DNA of 64,000 nucleotides from NCBI GenBank assembly GCA_014773175.1, contig VXCM01000762.1, positions 62,001 to 126,000 of the forward strand. The letters are read 5' to 3'. Positions 53,001 to 63,909 of the stretch are shown piece by piece. Made by a program: the position numbers and the translations under genes. Each line of letters opens with the position of its first letter. Positions within the stretch are counted from its first letter, which is position 1. The notes below the pieces were generated by a model. That model did not search any database. It saw only the letters and a list, made by a program, of their open reading frames with translations, and was not told the DNA's origin. The stretch is from Lucifuga dentata. Lineage: Eukaryota; Chordata; Actinopteri; Ophidiiformes; Bythitidae.

Positions 53001-53850
53001 AATGCTTTACCAGACAAAGTGCTATGGAAGAAATGAAAAAAAAGTATGATGACATACAGGAAGCAAAAAAAGCTAAAAAGCTAAAAAGCAGGGAGATTAA
53101 CTGGTTCAGAGCAGAAAGCAGATATGTGTTGTCTTTGAAGCTTTAATGTTATTTTTGCTGACAGAAGCTCAAAGAATCTAGAGGCCGAGATTGAGTTTGA
53201 CTTTGGTGCATAAAAAGGAAGGAGGAGAAAAAGAAGGAATAAACATGCATAGATGGTATACTGTACATGTACATGTATGTGTGTGCGTTTGCATGTGTTC
53301 AGAGAAAAACAACATATTTAGCAGGGATGAAGATCTCAGATGAAAACAGAAAATGAAATGTGCGTGCGTGTGTGTGTGAAGTGTGCACACATACTTGTGC
53401 ATCTGTTATAATTTCTCCGTTTGAAGGTTAATTAATGCTTAGAGTAAAAGCTACAGGACTGCAAATCAAAGGCAGTAAATAGTCTTTCACTCGCTTGAGG
53501 GGATTATTAGAAAAATAAATGAAAGTGGCATAAAACAATTTAAATATTTGAAATGTGAACTTGTTAATATTTTTTCCCTCCAGTTTCTTCTGATACCATT
53601 AAAATGATCAAGGACAAATTAAATAAGCAGAATAGAAGTATGCTGTGTGTGAGCATACACTGCACAAAAATATATGGGGGGCATTGTTACTGTAATACAT
53701 TAAAAAATATAATAACCTGTAATGTGTTTTCAGTAAGTTTAAATTAATATATAATATTCATTTTCATGTTCACAGTGTATCTGTAACTTCAAAGAAAAAA
53801 AACAACAGATAACTGCAGCAGCCAGATGCAATTTAGGTGTTTGTGTATAT

Positions 53851-53897
<47 letters not shown>

Positions 53898-55148
53898 ATG
53901 GTAGTGGTTGGGAGGGCTATCAAGAAGATGTATATATTTGATTTGGGGCAGTGCCGTGTAGAAGTTAACACCCTCAATCTGGCAAACCAGACTGAAATGA
54001 GCTAATTAAGGAGGAAGACGACCGAAGAGGCAAAACAGAAGAAATCAAATTAAAGGCAGGAGAGGATTAGTGAGAGTAAAGTACTTTCTACTTTTTGTTA
54101 GAGTTTAGTTTCAAATTTAAATGAAAAGAAAAAGACAAACTGGGGCAGTAGGCAGGAAATAAAGAGCTAGAGAGAGATACTAATGAAGAAGATACTGCTC
54201 CTAAATCTGCTGTGGTGAGTTATTTCCTACCACATTTACATCAAATAAACTTTGTACATTTCCTGTGGTTGTTAACCCACCACCCCTTTTTGCCATCTAC
54301 ACTTTCTGTTTGCCCTACTATCCTTCATTCTGGTCATTTTCCCTGTCTTCATCTGTCTTTCCCTCTGCTTTTAGCTCTCTCGGAAGAGATGTCCCCATCT
54401 CAGCCCCAGAGCTCGTATCTGATGGGCAGTGGGCCACTGTTTTCATAAATACAGTTTTTGGAGGGCCAGCATACATACATAAACAGCAGCACCACAGGCT
54501 GCAGTGACAGATCTCCTCTAAACCTCCGTCACTCACTCTGCTCTTCTAAAAGCCCCGTCAGCCCATGTTTGGGCCAGCCTGACAGTGCTGCACTTTCAGA
54601 AGGGTCCCAGACAGAACCAGAGCCATGTTTGGGTCCCCCTGCACACACAAAGCCCCCTGGCCCATCAGAACTCCACTGTCCCTGCATGTCAGTCCAGGAT
54701 TAACTCTGTATACACACAGGCCCATTACAGTACACACAGCAAAGGCTTAGGGCACAATAAATATCCTTTAATCTGATAACCTTATGTTTGCTTAAAAAAA
54801 GAAAGTTATTCTGAGGTTTTGTGGGTTTAAAATGGTATATTACTCTGTGAAGAACTTCTAAATCTGTAAACAATTTTTTTCACTGCTGGTTAAAGAACCA
54901 TTTGTGGTTTCCTAAAGCTGAGATTCTGAGGTTCTTGAGTGTGTTTTTGGTCTTCTGTTGCACCAAAATCTGCTGCATGGTAGTGGAATAGTCCCATTAA
55001 AAACTGTCTCTGTGATAGCATCTAGCTATGCTGAATTCAGTAACACAGTCCCCGAAGACAAAGATGTTACCAGAGCATGTGTGCACCATGATGGGTATTT
55101 ATCGGAAAAAAAATAAATAAATAAAATACATACATATACATATAAGAT
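53001..55148. other. intergenic, TG microsatellite, no gene
   Basis: TG run at 53854-53894. 54370-54700 is C-rich with frames but no domain. Confidence 0.5.
53854..53894. repeat. TG microsatellite
   Basis: Perfect TG run. Confidence 0.95.
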
Positions 55149-55596
55149 ATAGTACTGAGAAAAAGTAAGGGGCACATGTAAAAAAAAAAAAAAAAAAAAA
55201 AATCTGCAAAGTGATTTTGTTTTCAAAAAGTAATGAAATGAAACCAATAATTTTAATCACCACTTTTTGCCTTTAAAACAGCATCAGCTACACTGTGTGC
55301 CGTTTCTGAAGAAAATCAGCTTGTGACTGTAGCATCTTCTAAAGCATCTTCAAATATTTACCACAGTTTTCCTGCATACTTTGGCTGTCTTGTTTGTTTC
55401 TGTTTCACCAATCCAGACCCCGTTTTTAATCTGAAAAGTGGTTTGTCAGTTAACATAGATTTTCTTTACTAAAACTGTTCTAAAACCTTTAATGATTGCA
55501 TGTTTGGAAATGTTAAATATAATATTTTTTACTGACATACTATTGTATAAAACAAAAATAATCTAAGACAAAACTTTTGGTTGCACAGTGTTGTAT
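55149..55596. mobile_element. Tc1-like DNA transposon remnant (internally deleted)
   Basis: The left end, after TA, reads AGTACTGAGAAAAAGTAAGG. The right end reads CTAAGACAAAACTTTTGG...GCACAGTG.TGTA, its imperfect inverse and the usual AGTACTGTGCAAAAGTCTTAG-type terminus. Inside, AATGAAATGAAACCA, GCCTTTAAAACAGCATCA and CACTGTGTGCCGTTTCTGAAG match the subterminal part of a teleost Tc1 family that I recognise. The transposase body is missing, so the copy is non-autonomous. An A-run at 55181-55202 was probably expanded later. Confidence 0.72.
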
Positions 55597-57171
55597 GTAT
55601 ATTTATTAATTAAATGTTAATCAATTTAACATTTTGAATTTCACATGCAAAGCTGAGTAAAGCTTTGCATTTACGTTAGACATGCTGCTTGTTTTTGTTA
55701 TAAATTGGTTGCAGCCATACAGGCTAAAATCTTACCTAATGTTCACAAAAATTAATGAATCCTAACCAATAAAGGGTAAAAATGATTTTGCAAACAGTCT
55801 TCTGGTAATTCTGTTTTAGAAGCACGGTAAGTTCAATAAATATATAGAGTATCCTGCAGCTTCCAGTGATGAAGCATTATTTTTCTAATGAAAGTGAAGA
55901 GTGGCAGTCTGTCCCCTAAAGGTTTAATGAGCATTACAATAATGCAAACCATACAGCATGGCTATTTCAGTGATTTTTACATCAATTAAATACTCATAAT
56001 AATAATAAGTTATTATTTTATGTCTATTTTTAACACGCTTGATTTCACATACACTCTGTATAATATTTTAGGCCAAACAAATCAGGAAACCGATGCAGAC
56101 ACACAACAACAGGCGATACAACACATAAGGAGTGAATTAGGACTGGTTTCTATGTTTAGGACGATCATGTTTGGCGACTAATCTAAACACAACATCCTAT
56201 TCTAGGATTCAGCAGCCAAACGTGCTCTCCATGGCTCCCTAAAGACATTTCTTTCGATTGTAAAACAAGCATAAAATTTTAAGAATAGCTGACATCTCTT
56301 TTACAAAGTTATCCAGAATGGAAGTGACTTTTCACATGACCCCACACATCACATGACCCCAGGAGCAGCAGTTTTATTTAAACTGAACCTCCAGTTTTAA
56401 ACCCTCCTCCCTGCAGCCATCGGTCCCCTCTGCAGTAACACAATGCTGGAAAGGGAACAGCTTCAGGCCCTTCCTTCAAATTCATTCAGTGTTGTTTTAA
56501 CATAATTATTGGAACATTTTTTTGTGCCTACAGTACATGGGACCCAAAATCTTGTATTTTAATAACAACTCTCCAATACAGAGCTCACGTGACCAGTTTA
56601 GAGAACATGTATAATTTTGACAAAAACCCAGATGAAGACTAAAATGTGAATAAAATGATGCTGAAATTTCCTTACATTTTAAAAATTAAATTTGTGTAGC
56701 TTTATCCATCATTTAAATAAATGGATAGCTGCAGCATAAAGGTTCCAATTCATTAATTTTGTTACACTTGTAAACTGAATTTTGATGAGCTGTGTTGACA
56801 CAATAATAGTGGTAATCACTTCATCTTACGACTACTTTAAACTCTAGTAATTTATTCATTATTAAGTTGTGGTAACAGATCAAATTAACTAATTTTCGAT
56901 TTAGGAGTTCGTGACTGGAGCGTGTATTACTATTTAGCCTTCTGCCTTGTGAAACATTTGTGATGTGAATTGGGTGTGTTTCTCTGGATGCGTGCATGTC
57001 TCTTCAATGTGTCTCACCTTATGTGGGTGTGTCTCCCTTGGTGTGGGCGTGTCTGTCCATTATCTCTCCTCTTCTGTGTTTCCTTCCAATTGTGGGCTGA
57101 TGTGGGTGTCTCTCCTCTCCTGTGGGTCTGCACTGGTGTAGATGTGTCTCCACTCTGGTCTCTCCTACTCA
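55597..57171. other. intergenic, degenerate GTG-rich repeat at the right end
   Basis: Unique AT-rich sequence, then 56970-57165, where words of the form GTGGGTGTGTCTC recur irregularly: an imperfect short-period array. Confidence 0.5.
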
Positions 57172-57455
57172 GGCTGATTGATAAATTTTGAGCCTATCAC
57201 AGAAAAATTTCACTCAGAGGTGTTGCAGTTATATACTGTTTACATTTTCAAGACTAACTCAACACACCTCTGTACTGAAGATGAGATGGAGGGATTTTAT
57301 GTTTGTTTAATAGAAGTCCCTTTATATACCTCATCATCTGAGGCAAGACAGGTTCCAGCTAAAGCGTTTTTTGTATTTGGGAAGAGTAAGGTGGGTACTG
57401 AACTAATTTAAAGCCACAATCATGATTAGCAGCCATGATCACTGCACACTTAGCA
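57172..57455. mobile_element. unclassified dispersed repeat, copy b
   Basis: Shares both end blocks with 29493-29745 in the same order and orientation: GATAAATTTTGAGCC...CTCAGAGGTGT at the left and TACTGAACTAATTTAAAGCC...CACTGCACACT at the right. Confidence 0.6.
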
Positions 57456-58344
57456 CCTTGTATAACTCACACATTTCTTCAATAAATAATTTCTTCATTC
57501 AAATCATTCAAAACATTCAAATTGGCTCAAATGTATCCACAAATTTTTTACAGCCCTTGCTCACTTCATTGTCAAGCTCAGAACTTATCAATCAGTCTAA
57601 TAATTATTTATTCTGTTGTATATGATTAATATACAGAATATTTGCAGTGAACCATTTATGTGAAGGTGAATGGTGGTCAAGAAGACACAGACAAGCACAC
57701 AAAATACTACCTGGCGTTTTTCAAGGTGATGCTCCAGCTGACCTCTGACCTCGGTGGCCAGGCTCTGCTTAGCTCAGCCATAACGATCGGCTGTTATTCT
57801 TCAGCCATCAGCCTCTGCCTTTCACTCACCGTCCCCAACCTGGAGTGATGAAGGAGAGATGAGATGATGACAGTAAACACAAAGACAACAGTCATACAAT
57901 ACTGGACCTTTGTGTTTGTTACGTGTGTGTCAGGGATATGGAAACAGCATATCAATACATTGCTTTATTGAGGTGCCAGCATTAATTTGCATGAATGTTT
58001 TTTTCCCCCTGTAAGAATAAATGAGACAGGAATAGACATGTAAACAACTCAGTGGTGATGAGAGAACAATTGTGGTCTTAAAAGTCAATTGCTTTTCTTT
58101 CATTAGTGTGTACTGCTTTTGCCATGCAACAATTTTGCAGAGGGATCAGCTAATGACACTCTTTAATATGCAAAGGAAATAAAGGACTTCATATCTTTTC
58201 TAAAAAAAAAAAAAAAAAAAATAGTTGGCAGTTAAGAGCTCAATATCACTAACAATCTTGGAAAATATCAATGAAACAATGATGATATATTTTCAGGAAA
58301 TTAATCAACACAGCAGAGTACCATACATCAGAGTTACAATGACG
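57456..58344. other. intergenic, nothing recognised
   Basis: Unique sequence with an A-run at about 58202-58221; no gene. Confidence 0.5.
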
Positions 58345-58936
58345 TTAAAGGGCCATACCAGCCATATTGCATGTTTGATCTTAATATATTCAATTTTCAT
58401 ACATGTTACATTACTAACAAGCATTTCCCAAAGGATAAAACCGTATTTCAGCTTTCCTGATATTTTGCAAAATCTCTTAATCTTTCAAAATCAAATATTC
58501 AAGTGATACACCCACCTTAAAAATCAATGTTTCACCTGCTAATAGTTACGCAGCCTTATGAAGTCACAGTCATTTAAATTTTTCGATAAACACAGGTCTT
58601 CTTTTGGGACTATATTCCCTGGTGGAGACATACATTCACTCCACGCTTTTTATTGTGCTTTAACACTAAAATTACTTAACTTCGAAGAAACACATGAATA
58701 CACGTCTTGTTAGTGATGAAGGATTACCTATCCCAAGAACATTTCAAGTATCAACAAGTTGATTTTAATAGCATACCAGAATGAACTGAAACCAATGGCA
58801 GTCTGGAAGGTAGGGAAAAAAAAAAAAATTTAATTCGCTGTTCCAGTAGTATGCTTTGAATTGTCAGTAATGTTACGTGTATGAAAATTGAATATATTAG
58901 GCTCAAACATGAAAAATGGTCGGTATGGTCCTTTAA
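58345..58936. mobile_element. TTAA-flanked palindromic repeat, copy 9
   Basis: Begins TTAAAGGGCCATACCA and ends GTATGGTCCTTTAA. It shares TTAATATATTCAATTTTCAT and the AGTTACGCAGCCTTATGAAG block with copy 2 but in the opposite orientation, which groups these two as one subfamily. Confidence 0.86.
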
Positions 58937-59234
58937 AAACTTGAACTATTTAACAAAGTTGTAGCTCATCCATGACAATGAAATATTGATTTATAAGGCC
59001 ATTGTATCATCAGTTTTATTATACACACCTCACTCTCTACCTAATCTATTCTCGGTACAGACGGTTAGGAAAGTACCATATTAAGCCTGATTGCAGGATA
59101 CACCGAGAGGACTTAATGATGTAAAGAAGGGATGTGGTCAGCAAACATGATTATTATGTTGACAGCCTGATTTTTTATATTTTTTGTTTATTGTTACTAA
59201 TGCAGCATGTGTTCTAGTTAGATATAAAGTTACA

Positions 59235-59385
59235 TATTCAAAAGGAAGATATCTGAAGGGAAAAACGATTCTATTATTTAATGCGCCAGTAGTGTGTTTT
59301 GGAAAATGGTCAGCGGTAATGTAAAGTGTATGTGGGTTGTATTTATTGGGTTCGAGCATGCAAAATCATCGGTATGGTCCTTTAA
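59235..59385. mobile_element. TTAA-flanked palindromic repeat, copy 10 (right end only)
   Basis: Right arm only: GGAAAATGGTCAGCGGTAAT, then GAGCATGCAAAATCATC, ending GTATGGTCCTTTAA. Confidence 0.78.
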
Positions 59386-60120
59386 GTCATGGAAAGGAAA
59401 GGAAGTAATGTATGCAAGTACAATTCTGTGCAATTTTACACTTTGCTAAGATACATAATTTTTCTTCACTATAGAGAGAAAATATTTAACTTTTACTTTA
59501 CACATTTACTTTGCACATAAGAATTTTACATACAAAACATAAAAGTGCATAAATATTAACCTACTCAACAGTATATAAAGTTTAGAAAACACCTGGGCCA
59601 GCTACAACATTAAAATTATGCTTACATTTGTACATCAATAAAAACATTAATATAATAAGTAACACTATGAAATTACTAGTTTTAAGTCAATTTGACTTAA
59701 AACTAATACTTCTGTACTTTTAAAACTAATACTTCTGTACTTTTAAACAAGTAAAATTTGAATTATTTGTGATGAAGTGTAATTAAGTATTTTTCATTGT
59801 GGTACTTTTACTTGATAAATGACATGAATTCTTCTGCCCCCACAGATACTTTTCTCTTTGTTAGAGAACAAAGTTAAGCATTTTTTTTTTTTTAAGAACA
59901 TTAAACTAAATTATAAGCATATANTAGAGAACAAAGTTAAGCATTTTTTTTTTTTTAAGAACATTAAACTAAATTATAAGCATATAGTTAATTATGCAGT
60001 CAGGCCTATATTTATGTTCCCATTTCACACAGATACAAGTTAGTCAAAACTAACAGACTTTTACAGCTGATGGGGGATAGGTGATAAGGAGGCCGGAAAT
60101 GGAGAAGTCTACTGAAAGAA
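59386..60120. other. intergenic, no gene
   Basis: AT-rich. 59695-59750 carries short direct repeats (AAAACTAATACTTCTGTACT twice), and the 62-bp duplicate around N 59924 is listed separately. Confidence 0.5.
59862..59986. repeat. 62-bp direct duplication around a single N (probable assembly artefact)
   Basis: 59862-59923 and 59925-59986 are identical, separated by one N at 59924, as at 1084 and 9054. Confidence 0.9.
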
Positions 60121-60340
60121 GCTGTGTTGGTATTAATTAAACAATGGCCATTTTAATCATAGCTAATTACATTTGCAGGCGAGGTTTGAGAAGAGGAGGA
60201 GGAAGAAGAGGAGGAGAGGGAGGGGGCTGAGGCTGATTCTATCTGTTCATGTGCTCATTAGCACAGTTGAGCCGCCTGATAGGGACATACAGAGTCAAAA
60301 TAATCAGTAATAAACACTGTTACTGTTAAAAGAGTGAGTG
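60121..60340. promoter_or_regulatory. candidate conserved non-coding element
   Basis: TATTAATTAAACAATGGCC, ATAGCTAATTACATTTGC and TGCTCATTAGCAC surround a purine-rich insert (60185-60230). SOX-type ACAATGG and homeodomain cores sit close together. Motif evidence only. Confidence 0.33.
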
Positions 60341-60544
60341 TGTAGAACAGGTCACTTATTATATTGGTATAATAATGACCAGCAACACTTAGACAGAGCT
60401 GCTCAGGGACCAACCTACGAATCACAGAGAAATGTGAAATATACTATTTCTATAGCAGCTACCGAACAAAGAAAATACACCATCAGACAATAGTGGAGAG
60501 ACTATAATAGAGCGGAGTAAGACAGGAGTATATCTGAGCACAGA

Positions 60545-60725
60545 GAGAACATTATTAACCTAAACCACATCCCCACTGGTTAAATTGTTAATTAATGTTG
60601 CACCCATTTATCAGCCAAATGGCTGCTAATTAGTCTTTTCAATCTCCTCTGCCTTGCACCACAATTTAAAACTCTTTTCTCACCCTCCTCCCTTACCTTG
60701 TCAATTATCCATCCACCCTTCTCTT
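60545..60725. promoter_or_regulatory. candidate conserved non-coding element
   Basis: GTTAATTAATGTTGCACC (HNF1/homeodomain-like), TTTATCAGCC (GATA-type) and GGCTGCTAATTAGTC lie within about 60 bp. No simple repeat inside. Confidence 0.33.
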
Positions 60726-61399
60726 CCCTCTGTTTCTTTCTCTCACATCTGCTTGTTATCTCTGCACATCTATGACCGTTTCCCATCTGTAAACATTCGG
60801 GAGCTCAGACGCTGACCCTCAGCTAGGCTGACCTGGAGGTTAAGAACAACAAGGACAGGGTTAATGAAGGAAAAACATCAATGGCTATCTCCTGTCTTGG
60901 TGAGGAAGAGGAGAAAATGTGGAGAAAAGTGATTATATCAACATCAAGAGGGAATATATATGAAATATATAAAATATGAGCACTGGACATCATTTACAGG
61001 ACAAAATATTGTATTATGTCTCAAGAAATAAACGTAAACCACGTCCCATGTCTGGTTTCTGTGTCCTGGTTCAATGATTGTGTGTGTTGAACTGAGGTGA
61101 GAATACATTCCCAGCTGCAGTCCCATAGCCTTCCTGTCTGTCTCCCCCTGCCACAATCAGCTCTAAAAGAAGATTATACAATCCACCCAGACCTACTCAC
61201 CTAAGCTCAGAAGCGACCGTGGTATTTCTCACACACTCCATCTCACACACGCTCTCCAATAGGATTAGTATGCATGTTAAAACATACTGGGGGAAAGCAG
61301 TGCCCCCACACTCCTGTGTCTGTATTAACGAAATGTAGGATTTTTTATCAAGACAAGAGAAAATAATCACCTTTACTCCACCTCTACTTCTTCATTTTC

Positions 61400-61565
61400 T
61401 AACAAGACACAATGGTAAATTGGCTCAGTGTTTACAAGTAAATTAAGGCTTAATGCACAGTCCTTATCAATTAAGATGTGAGGCACTTAATTAGTGCATT
61501 CATTTTTATTGTTTAAATAATTTCAAGATGCAGATAAAAGAACAGATTAGCTATGGATTTAAATA
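61400..61565. promoter_or_regulatory. candidate conserved non-coding element
   Basis: GTGTTTACAAG (FOX-type), TTATCAATTAAG, CACTTAATTAGTGC (palindromic homeodomain site) and GCAGATAAAAG (GATA-type) cluster in about 130 bp. Confidence 0.33.
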
Positions 61566-63440
61566 TATCGAAAACTAAAGCTTTTATATTAAAAAATACT
61601 CACATCGAGCTACAATTGTCTTACGCTTACAGTTGTTTAGCATTGCTGGAAATAACTGAAACAAGGTTTCATACAAATGTGCAGAGTCATGGCCTGTCTC
61701 ATAATCATAAGCATACGGGAAATCAGAACCTAAAATAGGTAGAAGCCTAAAACATGATGTCCATTATAGTCTCATGATTAGACATGAGACAATAATGGAT
61801 GGAGAAAAAGGTTTACAATAAAAACGACAATACAGAATGAAACAGGAGGTGGCCGAGAAGAGAAACTGGAGAGACTCAGGAGTAAAAAGAGACAGATTTT
61901 TTTTTTCCCTTGTCTGGTTTTCTATAAGAGGAACGAGAGGAGATAAGACTAAAAGGACTGTCACTCAGAGGAACAATCCTCCCAGTGTCCCCTCCTGCTC
62001 TTGCTCCTTCTCCCTCTCTCCAATTTCCACAGATTCCTGCTGAGATAGAGTCGCTGTTCACAGGGACAGTTTGCTGACATCACCCACTACATACTGAGTG
62101 TCCTACACACTCACTGTCCCACTGCACACACAGTTCAGCAAGCTGTGTATTGATGGACACACATACACACAAGGAGCTACTTAGAACACATTTAACATAA
62201 TTTCAACACCATATTTTACACCATTTCATAGATTTTTCCACTCAATATTGATCATGATGAATAATAATGTACAGAATGAAGCACAGTTGCACAAATGTCC
62301 ATCTCCAAATACACCAGTATATTATCCATGTATTGCTTTTTTAACTCCAGTACAAATTTTTAAATCTATCATTTGCATTGGCATTATTTTAAAAATAATC
62401 ACCAAAGTGAGAAGTCAAAAACCTTTCTGAATCTTAGTGTATTTTTAACATGGATCTGTAAGCTTTTTCTTTTACACGCTAAAGTGATTGACACAGTTAG
62501 TTTAGATAGTATTTATGGTGAGGATTATATATGTATTGAAGGATTGTAGACACAACAAGAAATCAGGAAAACTGCCTGTAGAAACTTATATAGTACAATC
62601 GGCTCATTATGGCATGAAATATGGATGACAGTAGAACAAATCAACTTCAGAAAACATCACGCCCAACACACATTAGGGTTCGGGAATCAGTATGCTTTCC
62701 ATTTTTTATTTATTTGACCTTTATTCAAGGCTGTGGTATCTTGAGATCAAATCTCTTTTTTGAGAACACTCCAAAAAGTGTCTTTAAATAGTATGTTGAT
62801 CTACATAGTATGTGTTGATTAAATAGTATGTTGATCTACAGTATCTTCTGTACTGCACATATGTACGAAGCAGCAGAACCTGAAAATGCTAACTCATAGC
62901 TATCAGCGATTCATATAAAGTTTGTGTAAAAATTAAAAGCTTTGCATACAGCGACTGATTAAATCAGTGAATTCAATGCATATAGTTTCAGGACACAACT
63001 ATTGCAACAATTTGTAATCATATCTTCATTTGAACCATTAAGGGTGCAACCAGTGATCACACTGAAAATAACATTTCTGCACTGGTTCGCTTTATTTGCC
63101 TTTTTGAGAACATCAGGATTGAATTAAACAGCTTCTAACATAAATGGTTTTCATGGTAAAATCTGTGTCGACATTGTAATAAAAGAAAATCCAGTCTGAA
63201 AGAAATCTGGTAAAATAATGACAAATGATTTTGGCATCACTGACCAGAAAATCCAAACCTAAAAAACAGTGACCTTTCAACTCAAGAAAGCAAGCTATAG
63301 CAAGAGGGAGATGGTGGATATACATCTGACCAAACAAAAGAAAATCTGCAGATATTTTGGTAATGCTAGAAACATACTGATAGAGGGAAATTGTTTTTTT
63401 TTTTTTTTTTTTNTTTTTTTTTTTTTTTTTTTTAAATGGG
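61566..63440. other. intergenic, no gene; small dispersed-repeat fragment
   Basis: Unique AT-rich sequence. 62703-62775 (TTTGACCTTTATTCAAGG ... TTGAGATCAAATCTC) resembles the tail of a dispersed repeat common in fish; weak. A T-run with N lies at 63393-63433. Confidence 0.5.
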
Positions 63441-63727
63441 GTTTACTATACTTTTATTGCAATGTGCTACCACAACTCAAAGGCATGCTGGGAAAAAAAG
63501 AGCAGGTTCCACCTTTATAATGGAACAAACATGATTAACTCCAGTGCCATAAATGGAGATAAAACAATCACTGTTTCATATGCAGATGTCAACATGGCAC
63601 AATCATTTCAGCCGACTTTCTCCATCCGTCAGTGAAAGTGAACATACCACTAACACAGAGGCTAGTATTCTTATCTCCAGCCTCTAGCACTGTGGCACAG
63701 CCTCAGTCTGAACTCAGGCAGCTACGG
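63441..63727 (-). other. eefsec: eefsec 3' UTR (probable extent)
   Basis: Follows the stop codon on the minus strand. An AATAAA signal on that strand (63453-63458 as TTTATT on plus) lies about 270 bp after the stop, which sets the likely end near 63440. Confidence 0.65.
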
Positions 63728-63909
63728 TCAAGACTGAACCATCTTCTTATGGGGATCAAAGATATACCGCTTGAAATGCAAGTGAATGCCAACTGGCTGA
63801 GAATCTGATTTGGGCTCATCTTCACTTGCTGGTCCTCCTTTGCTTCCACCTTTTCCTTTCCTCTTAGAAGTGGAGGATAACATCTGCTTGGTTTCTGGGT
63901 GAAGACCTG
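63728..63909 (-). CDS. eefsec: selenocysteine-specific elongation factor, last coding exon
   Basis: This exon encodes the C-terminal 59 residues of EEFSEC (eukaryotic SelB), the cytosolic GTPase that delivers selenocysteinyl-tRNA to ribosomes reading UGA in selenoprotein mRNAs, together with SECISBP2. The frame reads GLHPETKQML, a Lys/Gly/Ser-rich linker (SKRKGKGGSKGG) and HLHFKRYIFDPHKKMVQS before TGA. The human protein ends with a very similar FKRYVFDTHKRMVQS motif in its C-terminal extension (domain IV), and the charged variable linker just before it is also typical. The acceptor on the minus strand is CTTTTTCTCAGCAG, a tandem CAG-CAG, so the exon starts at 63909 or 63906 with the same phase. 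All upstream exons, including the GTPase domain, lie beyond the right edge. The gene converges on gata2. Confidence 0.87.
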
